Shown here in pieces: positions 7,790 through 14,827 of a stretch of DNA of 20,792 nt (its first letter is position 1; the number at the start of each line of letters is the position of its first letter). Below the pieces are notes generated by a model. The model made no database searches. It was not told the DNA's origin and was given only the letters and a program-made list of their open reading frames with translations. Source of the stretch: Burkholderiaceae bacterium (GTDB taxonomy: Bacteria > Pseudomonadota > Gammaproteobacteria > Burkholderiales > Burkholderiaceae). The DNA lies in NCBI GenBank assembly GCA_017998575.1, contig JAGOCV010000036.1:1-20792 (forward strand). The letters run 5' to 3'. Both the position numbers and the translations under genes were made by a program.

Positions 7790-8307
7790 TTCTGCACCAC
7801 CGACTGCAGCCACACCTGTGCGCCCCGTCCACCGGGCGCGTAGCCGGGGCTGAAGCCACGTGCCGTGACGAGCCAGACGCCCAGGCGATCGTCGGCGCCG
7901 CGGGCACGAGGCAGCACCATGGCTTCGATGAGGCACTGTGGCGCCGGCGTATCGGCCGGTACGGCCGCATCGCCCCAGGCCAGCGCCGCGGGCACGGACG
8001 AGGCCAGGGGTGCCGAAGAGGACCAGTTGTCGGCTGTCTGCCAGCGCAGCGGCCACTCGGCGTCGACGTCGGGCGCGGGCTGGACGGGCACGGCGGCACT
8101 GTCGAGGCCGATCTGGTCTTCGCAGTAACGCAGGGCCATCTCGGCCGCTGCCAGTGCCTGTGCATGGGCCTGGCGGGCCGCGCCCACCGCAACGCCGGTG
8201 AGCGCGAGGCGCGACGCCAGCGCCGCCGTCATGGCCATCACCGCCAGCAGAACCAGCATCATGACCAGGACGACGCCTCGATGCGCCCTGCCCGCACGCG
8301 CCGTCAC
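7786..8307 (-). CDS. pilX: Type IV pilus minor pilin-like protein PilX
   Basis: A 173-residue PilX-family protein. The start is GTG 8307, overlapping the pilW stop as GTGA; the end overlaps pilY1 as ATGA. The N terminus is basic, then G11 and the hydrophobic helix VVLVMMLVLLAVMAMTAALA. The residue at +5 is M16 rather than glutamate, as is usual in PilX and the related GspK proteins, which cap pilus or pseudopilus tips. A conserved stretch AQALAAAEMALRYCED follows the helix. It is part of the priming complex with FimT, PilV, PilW and PilE that presents PilY1. The assignment rests on the N-terminal architecture and its place just before pilY1. Confidence 0.87.
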   Translation of the reverse strand: MTARAGRAHRGVVLVMMLVLLAVMAMTAALASRLALTGVAVGAARQAHAQALAAAEMALRYCEDQIGLDSAAVPVQPAPDVDAEWPLRWQTADNWSSSAPLASSVPAALAWGDAAVPADTPAPQCLIEAMVLPRARGADDRLGVWLVTARGFSPGYAPGGRGAQVWLQSVVQK

Positions 8308-9191
8308 GGGCTGCCTCCGTGGTTGCGCAATTGCACGGTCGTGACGTAGCTGCGGCGGATGCGCCGCTGCGCGGCGTCGGTCGGCCAGACGGCACGCCCA
8401 TCGCAGTCGAGGTGGGCCGAAGGCTCGTCCGCCATTCCCTCAGGCGTGGCAAGCACCACACAGACGTGTGCGCTCAATACGCGCGTCCATCGCGCCGGGT
8501 CGTGCGCGTATTCGGCATCGAATGACGTCGCATCGACGTGGCGCGCGACGCCGCGGCGGCCTTCCTCTCCGATGCCCCAGCGCACTTGCAGGTGTTCGAC
8601 GTTGTCGATCAGCGGTTGCGCGGCGAAGCCCGTGCCGCCGCTGCCGGCGCAGTACAGCGTGAGCTGGCCGGTCTGAGGATTCAGGCGGATGAAGAAGCGG
8701 TTGTCGGCCAGCACCTGGCTGGCACCGGACGCCAGCGTGCGCGCCGCAATCTGGTTGCCCGCGCAATCGGTGGGCTGGCCGGCCGAGCCCGGCCAGGTGT
8801 TGGCAGTGTCGGCCTCGTACTCCACGGCCAAAGCCGCGGCGCCGGAGGGGCCCGGCAGACACGACAAGGCATCGCCATCAGCCACGGTGACCGACACGAA
8901 ACCATGGTCGCAGCCCCGCACGCCTGCGCCGCTGTAGTGGCCAGAAGCGCTGCCCAGCGGGCCCTGCCGCACGGGACGCGCGTAGCCCGCCATGCGCAAC
9001 TGCGCCGCCAGCAGATCGAGCGCCAGGGCGCCGTGCTCGTCCAGGCGCGCCAGCGCATCCTGATGGCGCACCGAGCGGCCGCCTGCGAGCGTGATCACCA
9101 GCGCGGCGGCCAGCAGCACGAGCGACAGCGCCATCGCCACCATCAACTCGACGAGGCTGCGCCCGGACTGGGCGTGTGTCGGCATCGCCAT
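8304..9191 (-). CDS. pilW: Type IV pilus minor pilin PilW
   Basis: A 295-residue PilW, a typical length. The leader ends at G10 and the helix begins RSLVELMVAMALSLVLLAAA, so +1 is an unusual arginine (R11) and the required +5 glutamate (E15) is present. The region after the helix (DEHGALALDLLAAQLRMAGY) and the C-terminal NVEHLQVRWG are PilW signatures. ATG 9191 overlaps the pilV stop by one base (TGATG), indicating translational coupling; a second ATG two codons later is also possible. Its role is inner-membrane insertion, cleavage by PilD and incorporation into the tip complex of the pilus. The gene ends four bases into pilX. Confidence 0.9.
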   Translation of the reverse strand: MAMPTHAQSGRSLVELMVAMALSLVLLAAALVITLAGGRSVRHQDALARLDEHGALALDLLAAQLRMAGYARPVRQGPLGSASGHYSGAGVRGCDHGFVSVTVADGDALSCLPGPSGAAALAVEYEADTANTWPGSAGQPTDCAGNQIAARTLASGASQVLADNRFFIRLNPQTGQLTLYCAGSGGTGFAAQPLIDNVEHLQVRWGIGEEGRRGVARHVDATSFDAEYAHDPARWTRVLSAHVCVVLATPEGMADEPSAHLDCDGRAVWPTDAAQRRIRRSYVTTVQLRNHGGSP

Positions 9192-9733
9192 CAGCCGTCC
9201 ACGCGCAGATGCAGGCATTGCGCGGGCCCGCCGTCGCCGTCCGGCACTGGGCACGCCGCTTCGGGCGGCTCGGCAGCGCCGCCATCGACCGGGCCGTGCC
9301 AGGCGAGACGGATGTCGAGCAGGCTGGACGTCCCGCTGCCCGGCGTGCGCGTGACGGACACCGCCGCGCCGGGCAGGCGGATCGCACCCGCGCTCCAGCC
9401 GGCACGATCGGCCTGGGCGACCTCGGCCGGACCGCAGGGCGTGGCGCAGGTGACAGCCGCACGCGAGTCGGCGGCATCGGTTGCGTCTGCCCAGGCGTGC
9501 CATGTACCGTCGTAGAAGCCGCCGGCCACGCCATCCGGGTTGGCGCGCAGGCGCTCGGCCAGATCCTGCGCCAGCGTCCAGGCGCGGGCGCGAAGCTGGG
9601 CGGCGTCCGAGTGCGATGCCAGCCGTGCCTGCAGCGCAGCCACCGACAGCAGGCCGAACGACATCAGCAGCAGACCGACCAGGACTTCGATGAGGCTGTT
9701 GCCGCCCACGCGCCGCGCCGACGCGCTCAGCAC
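9191..9733 (-). CDS. pilV: Type IV pilus minor pilin PilV
   Basis: A 180-residue PilV. No good ATG exists. The start is taken as GTG 9733, which overlaps the end of fimT (GTGCTGA) and gives a short basic leader ending at G11. The mature N terminus is NSLIEVLVGLLLMSFGLLSV, with an unusual asparagine at +1 and the required E16 at +5. The sequence ALQARLASHSDAAQLRARAW, followed by DLAERLRANP, is typical of PilV. Cysteines cluster in the middle and C terminus (TCATPCG, EAACPVP). It is the second gene of the operon, translationally coupled on both sides, and forms part of the minor-pilin priming complex. The start codon is the least certain point; the frame is certain. Confidence 0.87.
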   Translation of the reverse strand: MLSASARRVGGNSLIEVLVGLLLMSFGLLSVAALQARLASHSDAAQLRARAWTLAQDLAERLRANPDGVAGGFYDGTWHAWADATDAADSRAAVTCATPCGPAEVAQADRAGWSAGAIRLPGAAVSVTRTPGSGTSSLLDIRLAWHGPVDGGAAEPPEAACPVPDGDGGPAQCLHLRVDG

Positions 9734-10281
9734 GACGCCCCCGCGGCGATGCGCGTGCTGCCCGTCGCACCGATGCACAGCACCCGCTGCGACTGCACCG
9801 GCGCGTCGCCGGAGCCGTCCGGCTGGAAGCGCACATTGTTCTGCGCGCCCGGCGCCACGCCCGAAGGAAGATAAGAGATGACATACGACGCCAGCCCGCC
9901 CGCCGCCACGCGCAGCCTCACAGCCGGCTCGCCCTGCACGCGCAGCAAGGTGTCCCCTGGCTCCACCACGCCGCGCGTGCCGGAATCCTGGAACACCAGC
10001 CAGCCGCGCGACCAGTCGCGGTTGGCGGCCGCACCGGCGCACTGGCGGCCGTCGACGCTGGGGCACAGCGTCACACGAGCACCGCGCTGGATCGCCTCGG
10101 CACGCGCTCGCCGCAGATCGTCGGCCAGCGCCATGGCATGCCCCTGCACCTGTCGGCCCAGCAGGAACGTGCGCAGCGACGGCACGCCCTGCGCCAGCAG
10201 CACGCCGCCCACGGCAAGCGCCACCAGCATCTCGACCAGCGTGTAGCCGCGCTTGCCGCTTCTCCCATCGTTTTTCTTCAT
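9727..10281 (-). CDS. fimT: Minor pilin FimT/GspH family
   Basis: A 184-residue prepilin of the FimT/GspH type. After a basic leader, KRG is followed by YTLVEMLVALAVGGVLLAQG, giving cleavage at G12, Y13 at +1 and E17 at +5. The downstream LADDLRRARAEAIQRGARVT and the WSRGWLVFQD motif are hallmarks of the GspH/FimT domain. ATG 10281 is chosen over an in-frame ATG 12 codons upstream because it gives a normal short leader; neither has a strong ribosome site. It is the first gene of fimT-pilV-pilW-pilX-pilY1-pilE, so the operon promoter should lie in 10282-10360. FimT proteins have been linked to DNA uptake in other bacteria; here that is only a possibility. Confidence 0.88.
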   Translation of the reverse strand: MKKNDGRSGKRGYTLVEMLVALAVGGVLLAQGVPSLRTFLLGRQVQGHAMALADDLRRARAEAIQRGARVTLCPSVDGRQCAGAAANRDWSRGWLVFQDSGTRGVVEPGDTLLRVQGEPAVRLRVAAGGLASYVISYLPSGVAPGAQNNVRFQPDGSGDAPVQSQRVLCIGATGSTRIAAGASC

Positions 10282-10333
10282 GGCGCGGCAGTCTAGGCAG
10301 GGCCGACGCCGATACATCTCGTACTGAGAAAGA

Positions 10334-10362
10334 TTGACGATTCGTTTGACGCTCTTTTACAG
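10334..10362 (+). promoter_or_regulatory. Candidate promoter and TTGACG direct repeat
   Basis: TTGACG at 10334-10339 and TTACAG at 10357-10362, with a 17-bp spacer, form a plausible sigma-70 promoter for the DUF3617 gene. A second TTGACG at 10346-10351 makes a direct repeat with 12-bp period. That resembles the GTTGACA repeats before the response regulator and lies about 50-70 bp ahead of fimT on the other strand. A regulatory role is inferred only. Confidence 0.35.
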
Positions 10363-10487
10363 TGCGCCCACCGCCGGTAGCGAGACGGGGATGAATGGTG
10401 GCGCACGCCAGACGGGCGCCGCGCAGGCACGGCCACCCCTCGTCTCCGCCCCGCTCCCGACTGACCTCTCATCCTCAAGGAATTCCC

Positions 10488-11036
10488 ATGCACGCCCGCC
10501 GTATCACCGTTGCCGCCACTCTCTGCTGCCTCGCGGGGCTCGCCTCGGCGCAGCAGTTGCAGCCGGGCCTGTGGGAGATCACCAGTCGCATGGGAGGCCC
10601 CAGCGGCGGAGAGATGGAAAAGGCCATGGCGCAGGCCCAGGCGCAAATGGCCAACCTGCCGCCCGAGCAGCGCAAGATGATCCAGGACATGATGGCCAAG
10701 CAGGGCGTGGGCCTGTCGCCCGCCGCAAACGCGGTGCGCATCTGCCTCACCCCGGACATGGTGGCGCGCGACCAGTTGCCGGCGCAGCAGGGCGACTGCA
10801 AGACAACGCAGTCGCCGCGCAGCGGCAACACCATCAAGGTGAGCTTCTCGTGCACACGGCCCGTGTCCTCGGGCGAAGGCACGGTGACGTTCGTCAGCCC
10901 GCGCGACTACAAAAGCACGATGAAGGTGCGGTCTACGCAGAACGGCCGCACCGATACGCTGGACATGGATTCGACCGGCAAGTGGCTCGCCGCGGATTGC
11001 GCAGGCCTCAAGCCGCCGTCGGCACCGGCGAAATAG
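10488..11036 (+). CDS. Secreted DUF3617 family protein
   Basis: A 182-residue exported protein. A clear signal peptide, MHARRITVAATLCCLAGLAS followed by A, is cut before QQLQPGLWEI. This opening is typical of DUF3617 proteins, as are the Gln/Met-rich helix (about 40-70) and the conserved cysteine pattern (ICLTPDM, GDCK, FSCT, ADC). Their function is unknown; a periplasmic location is likely. ATG 10488 is supported by AAGGA six bases upstream; the frame extends further upstream without sense. Its 3' end overlaps the convergent yggS by 29 bp. It lies between two pilus loci, but nothing in the protein suggests a pilus role. Confidence 0.8.
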   Translation: MHARRITVAATLCCLAGLASAQQLQPGLWEITSRMGGPSGGEMEKAMAQAQAQMANLPPEQRKMIQDMMAKQGVGLSPAANAVRICLTPDMVARDQLPAQQGDCKTTQSPRSGNTIKVSFSCTRPVSSGEGTVTFVSPRDYKSTMKVRSTQNGRTDTLDMDSTGKWLAADCAGLKPPSAPAK

Positions 11037-11745
11037 GCTTGTCGCGTCGGCCGAAGATGGCCGTGCCCACGCGCACCATCGTGCTGCCGGCGGCGATCGC
11101 GGGCTCCAGATCGGCCGACATGCCCAGCGACAGCGTGTCCCATGCCTCGGCCCCGGCCGCGCCGGCGGCCCGCAACTGCCGGCCAATGTTGTCGAACAGG
11201 GCCCGCGCCTGATCGTGCACCGCGCGCTGCATCGCCGGATCTTCCGAGGGTTCGGGGATGCTCATGAGGCCACGCAACTGCAACTGCGGCAGCCCCGCCA
11301 CCAGCCGTGCCAGCGCAGGCGCATCGGCGGGCGCCACGCCAGACTTGGAGGGGCCGCCATCCACGTTGACCTGGATGCACACCTGCAGTGGCGGCAGATC
11401 GGCTGGCCGCTGTTCCGAGAGGCGGCGCGCGATGCGCTCGCGATCCACCGAGTGGACCCACTGGAAGTTCTCGGCCACGGCCCGCGTCTTGTTGGCCTGC
11501 AGCGGGCCGATCATGTGCCAGGTGAGGGGCAAATCGTGCAGAAGCGTGATCTTTTCCACGCCCTCCTGCACGTAGTTCTCGCCAAACTGGCGCTGCCCCG
11601 CCGCGAACGCATCGCGGACAGCATCGGCATCGAAGGTCTTGGAAACCGCCAGTAACCGAACGTCATCGGGCGCTCGGCCAGCGTCAGTGGCTGCTACCCT
11701 GATGCGCAGGGCGATGCGCTGGAGGTTGTCGGCAATCGTCGTCAT
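11008..11745 (-). CDS. yggS: PLP homeostasis protein YggS/PROSC
   Basis: A 245-residue fold-type III PLP-binding protein. K36 in LLAVSKT is the residue that binds pyridoxal phosphate. GQRQFGENYVQEGVEK, WHMIGPLQANK, LRGLMSIPEP and LSLGMSADLEPAIAAGSTMV are strongly conserved family motifs, and the end, VRVGTAIFGRR, is the phosphate-binding end of the barrel. The protein is cytoplasmic and controls free PLP and amino-acid and vitamin B6 balance rather than catalysing a known reaction. It is divergent from pilT with 34 bp between start codons, an arrangement also seen in Pseudomonas. Its last 29 bp overlap the DUF3617 gene tail to tail. Confidence 0.95.
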   Translation of the reverse strand: MTTIADNLQRIALRIRVAATDAGRAPDDVRLLAVSKTFDADAVRDAFAAGQRQFGENYVQEGVEKITLLHDLPLTWHMIGPLQANKTRAVAENFQWVHSVDRERIARRLSEQRPADLPPLQVCIQVNVDGGPSKSGVAPADAPALARLVAGLPQLQLRGLMSIPEPSEDPAMQRAVHDQARALFDNIGRQLRAAGAAGAEAWDTLSLGMSADLEPAIAAGSTMVRVGTAIFGRRDKPISPVPTAA

Positions 11746-11779
11746 AATAGGTTACAAGCGTAAATCACCCGAGGGTTCC
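11743..11779. promoter_or_regulatory. Short divergent control region yggS/pilT
   Basis: Only 34 bp separate the yggS and pilT start codons. CATAAT at 11743-11748, overlapping the yggS start codon, could be a -10 element for pilT, with its -35 inside yggS; no good -35 match is seen. GAGGG at 11771-11775 is the pilT ribosome site. Promoters of the two genes must overlap each other's coding sequence. Confidence 0.3.
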
Positions 11780-12823
11780 GTGGACATCACCCAGCTGCTG
11801 GCTTTCAGCGTCAAGAACAAGGCTTCCGACCTTCACCTGTCCGCCGGCCTGCCGCCGATGATCCGCGTGCACGGCGACGTGCGGCGCATCAACGTGGATG
11901 CGCTCGACCACAAGCAGGTGCACGGCATGGTGTATGACATCATGAACGACACCCAGCGCAAGCAGTACGAAGAGTTCCTGGAAGTCGACTTTTCGTTCGA
12001 GATCGAAGGCCTGGCGCGTTTTCGCGTCAATGCCTTCAACCAGAACCGCGGCGCCGGCGCCGTGTTCCGGACGATTCCTTCCAAGATCCTCACGCTCGAG
12101 CAACTCAACGCGCCCAAGATTTTCGGCGACCTGGCCCTCAAGCCGCGCGGCCTGGTGCTGGTGACCGGGCCCACGGGTTCGGGCAAGTCGACCACGCTGG
12201 CCGCCATGGTCAACTTCCTCAACGAGACCGAGTACGGCCACATCCTCACGGTGGAAGACCCGATCGAGTTCGTTCACGAATCCAAGAAGTGCCTGGTCAA
12301 CCAGCGTGAAGTCGGCCCGATGACGCTGTCGTTCGCCGCCGCGCTGAAATCCGCGCTGCGCGAAGACCCCGACGCGATCCTGGTGGGCGAAATGCGCGAC
12401 CTGGAAACCATCCGCCTGGCCATGACGGCCGCCGAAACGGGCCACCTGGTGTTCGGCACGCTGCACACCTCCTCGGCCGCCAAGACCATCGACCGGATCA
12501 TCGACGTGTTCCCTGCCGAGGAAAAGGAAATGGTGCGCGCGATGCTGTCCGAATCGCTGCAGGCCGTGATCTCGCAGACGCTGTGCAAGACCAAGGATGG
12601 CCAGGGCCGTGTCGCGGCGCACGAGATCATGATCGGCACGCCCGCCATCCGCAACCTGATCCGCGAAGCCAAGGTGGCCCAGATGTACTCGGCCATCCAG
12701 ACCGGCAGCAGCCAGGGCATGCAGACACTGGACCAGAACCTCACCGATCTGGTCCGCCGTAACCTGATCAGCAGCGCCGAGGCTCGTGGCAAGGCCAAGA
12801 TTCCCGAGAACTTCCCGGGCTGA
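11780..12823 (+). CDS. pilT: Type IV pilus retraction ATPase PilT
   Basis: A 347-residue PilT, the family's usual length, starting at GTG 11780 with GAGGG four bases upstream; the mature N terminus, DITQLLAFSVKNKASDLHLS, is typical. Walker A is GPTGSGKST at 130-138, the Asp box lies around LTVEDPIE (157-163), Walker B is ILVGEMRD at 200-207 and the His box is TGHLVFGTLHT at 220-230. The C-terminal AIRNLIRE motif, needed for retraction in PilT but not for ATP hydrolysis, is present. The hexameric ATPase disassembles pilin at the inner-membrane base, powering twitching and DNA uptake. It is followed by a cNMP-domain gene and then pilU on the same strand, probably one operon. Confidence 0.97.
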   Translation: MDITQLLAFSVKNKASDLHLSAGLPPMIRVHGDVRRINVDALDHKQVHGMVYDIMNDTQRKQYEEFLEVDFSFEIEGLARFRVNAFNQNRGAGAVFRTIPSKILTLEQLNAPKIFGDLALKPRGLVLVTGPTGSGKSTTLAAMVNFLNETEYGHILTVEDPIEFVHESKKCLVNQREVGPMTLSFAAALKSALREDPDAILVGEMRDLETIRLAMTAAETGHLVFGTLHTSSAAKTIDRIIDVFPAEEKEMVRAMLSESLQAVISQTLCKTKDGQGRVAAHEIMIGTPAIRNLIREAKVAQMYSAIQTGSSQGMQTLDQNLTDLVRRNLISSAEARGKAKIPENFPG

Positions 12824-12857
12824 CGCCAACCGGCCGCACCGTACGGAGCACACACAC

Positions 12858-13502
12858 ATGAAAAGCGTCTTCGGACTCCTCAAGCGCGGATCGTCCTCGT
12901 CCCCCAAGCCCTACGGCGCCGAGGACGCGCAGGACTCGCAGCTGTTCACCTCGGCCTTCGCCGAACTTGGCGTGGCGGGTTCGATCCTGATCCCCTGGGA
13001 GCTGCGCGCCGGAGAGATCGATGCCAAGCGTATCAACGCCGGGCGCGGAACCAAGCTGCTGCAGCAGCTCTGGAGCAAGGACCGCTACATGGGCGCACTG
13101 GACGAGAAATCCGTCATGCGCCTGGAGAAGTTCTTCGACTTCGCCATCGTTCCGCCCAGCCGCGACATCATCGTGCAGGACGAGTACGGCAACTTCATGG
13201 TGGTGCTGCTGACCGGCTCCATCGCGGTGGACCGCCTGCAGCCCTGGGGCGAGCAACTGCGCCTGACGGAAGCCAAGCCCGGCGACATCCTGGGCGAGAT
13301 GTCGCTGCTCGACAGCGGCCTGCGCTTCTCGGCCTGCACCACGTTGACGGAATGCGAGATCGCCGTGCTCTCGGCCGAGGGCATGGACGCGATGATGACC
13401 GAAGAACCCCAGCTGGCCGCCAGTCTGGTGGCGCTGCTGGGCCGCAAGCTGTCGCTCAGGCTGCGCGTCGTGAGTGCCCGGCTGTCCGACCGCCAGAGCT
13501 GA
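12858..13502 (+). CDS. Cyclic-nucleotide-binding-domain protein between pilT and pilU
   Basis: A 214-residue protein with a cNMP-binding beta-barrel (about 85-185) and no DNA-binding domain. The phosphate-binding cassette is PGDILGEMSLLDSGLRFSAC at 141-160, with E147 in place. Aligned to E. coli CRP, however, the phosphate-contacting arginine position (R82) falls on F157 and an arginine sits one residue earlier (R156). The N-terminal 80 residues (basic, Ser-rich, then SAFAELGVAGSILIPWELRA) match nothing I know, and the last 30 form a basic helix. ATG 12858 has GGAG nine bases upstream. It lies 34 bp after pilT and 19 bp before pilU. I infer a soluble sensor acting on pilus retraction; the ligand (cAMP, c-di-GMP or none) is unknown. 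Confidence 0.85.
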   Translation: MKSVFGLLKRGSSSSPKPYGAEDAQDSQLFTSAFAELGVAGSILIPWELRAGEIDAKRINAGRGTKLLQQLWSKDRYMGALDEKSVMRLEKFFDFAIVPPSRDIIVQDEYGNFMVVLLTGSIAVDRLQPWGEQLRLTEAKPGDILGEMSLLDSGLRFSACTTLTECEIAVLSAEGMDAMMTEEPQLAASLVALLGRKLSLRLRVVSARLSDRQS

Positions 13503-13521
13503 CACGGACTGGAGCAGTTGA

Positions 13522-14658
13522 ATGGAACGTGATCAGGCCAGCAAGTTCATCAACGACCTCCTGCGGCTGATGATCAGCCGCAACGGCAGCGACTTGTTCA
13601 TCACCAGCGACTTCCCGCCCGCCATGAAGGTGGACGGCAAGATCACCAAGGTGTCGGCTCAACCGCTGTCGGGCGCCCACACGCTGGCGCTCACGCGCTC
13701 CATCATGAACGACCGCCAGGTGGCGGAGTTCGAGCGCACCAAGGAATGCAACTTCGCCATCTCGCCCACCGGCGTGGGGCGCTTCCGCGTCAATGCCTTC
13801 GTGCAGCAGGGCAAGGTCGGCATGGTGCTGCGCGTGATCCCGCAGACGCTGCCCACGATCGACGGACTGGGCGTGCCCCAGGTGCTCAAGGACGTGACCA
13901 TGTCCAAGCGCGGCCTGTGCATCCTGGTGGGTGCCACGGGCTCGGGCAAGTCGACCACGCTGGCCGCCATGATCGACTGGCGCAACGAGAATTCGCACGG
14001 CCACATCATCACCATCGAGGATCCGGTGGAGTTCGTGCACCCGCACAAGAATTGCGTGGTGACGCAGCGCGAAGTGGGTCTGGACACCGACAGCTGGGAA
14101 GCCGCGCTCAAGAACACGCTGCGCCAGGCGCCCGACGTGATCCTGATGGGCGAAATCCGCGACCGCGAGACGATGGAGCACGCGATCGCCTTCGCCGAAA
14201 CCGGCCACCTGTGCATGTGCACGCTGCACGCCAACAGCGCCAACCAGGCGCTCGACCGCGTGATCAACTTCTTCCCGGAAGAGCGCCGCCAGCAATTGCT
14301 GATGGACCTGTCGCTCAACCTCAAGGCGATGGTGTCGCAGCGCCTGGTGCCCAAGCAGGACGGCAAGGGACGCCAGGCCGCGGTCGAGATCATGCTCAAC
14401 ACGCCGCTGATTTCCGACCTGATCTTCAAGGGCGAGGTCTCCGAGATCAAGGAGATCATGAAGAAGAGCCGCAACCTGGGCATGCAGACATTCGACCAGG
14501 CCCTGTTCGACGCCTACGAGAACAACCTCATCACCTACGAGGATGCGCTGCGCAACGCCGACTCGGTGAACGATCTGCGCCTGCAGATCAAGCTCAACAG
14601 CCAGCGCGCGAAGACACAAGACCTGTCCGCCGGCACCGAGCACCTCGCGATTGTCTGA
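13522..14658 (+). CDS. pilU: Type IV pilus retraction ATPase PilU
   Basis: A 378-residue PilT paralogue matching PilU. Walker A is GATGSGKST at 137-145, the Asp box is ITIEDPVEFVHPH, Walker B is VILMGEIRDRETM and the His box is TGHLCMCTLHAN. The opening ASKFINDLLRLMISRNGSDL and the extended C-terminal tail (about 345-378) separate it from PilT. PilU works with PilT to give extra force to pilus retraction and usually cannot act alone. ATG 13522 has GGAG seven bases upstream. It is the third gene of the pilT operon, followed after 8 bp by a perfect 13-bp hairpin that probably ends the transcript. No missing catalytic residue is seen. Confidence 0.95.
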   Translation: MERDQASKFINDLLRLMISRNGSDLFITSDFPPAMKVDGKITKVSAQPLSGAHTLALTRSIMNDRQVAEFERTKECNFAISPTGVGRFRVNAFVQQGKVGMVLRVIPQTLPTIDGLGVPQVLKDVTMSKRGLCILVGATGSGKSTTLAAMIDWRNENSHGHIITIEDPVEFVHPHKNCVVTQREVGLDTDSWEAALKNTLRQAPDVILMGEIRDRETMEHAIAFAETGHLCMCTLHANSANQALDRVINFFPEERRQQLLMDLSLNLKAMVSQRLVPKQDGKGRQAAVEIMLNTPLISDLIFKGEVSEIKEIMKKSRNLGMQTFDQALFDAYENNLITYEDALRNADSVNDLRLQIKLNSQRAKTQDLSAGTEHLAIV

Positions 14659-14666
14659 GCACCCCA

Positions 14667-14695
14667 TGGCAGATCGCGCTGTGCGCGATCTGCCA
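14667..14695 (+). terminator. Perfect 13-bp hairpin after pilU
   Basis: TGGCAGATCGCGC (14667-14679) pairs perfectly with 14683-14695 around the loop TGT, starting 8 bp after the pilU stop codon. There is no T-run after it (ACCTCCGTCG follows the stem), so it may be a terminator assisted by other factors or an mRNA 3'-end stabiliser. Confidence 0.55.
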
Positions 14696-14711
14696 CCTCC
14701 GTCGAGGGTGT

Positions 14712-14756
14712 GACCCCCGCGGCCCGGGCAAGCCGGTTCCGCGGTGTGTCTGGCCT
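14712..14756. repeat. Intergenic hairpin repeat, copy 2
   Basis: The stretch 14719-14754 closely repeats 328-362 before the LysR gene, sharing the core AAGCCGGTTCCGCG and the GCGGCCCGG and TGGC flanks. Here CCGCGG occurs at 14717-14722 and 14739-14744 and can form an outer stem. The left hairpins of copy 1 are missing. It is non-coding and lies between the pilU hairpin and the next gene. Confidence 0.6.
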
Positions 14757-14793
14757 GCATTCCTGCCGCGCACCCGTTGTGCGTGTCGATCGA

Positions 14794-14799
14794 TATAGT
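14794..14799 (+). promoter_or_regulatory. Candidate -10 element TATAGT
   Basis: TATAGT lies 28 bp before the dehydrogenase start codon in an otherwise GC-rich gap. No good -35 is seen at 16-18 bp, so this is only a weak promoter candidate. Confidence 0.2.
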
Positions 14800-14827
14800 T
14801 GCCCTTTCCCTCCACTGAGCCGCTGCC

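Noticed and set aside
7790..8461. N-terminal extension of pilY1 upstream of ATG 7789
   Set aside because: The extension runs through pilX out of frame, lacks a signal peptide, and the ATG at 7789 is followed by a clear one.
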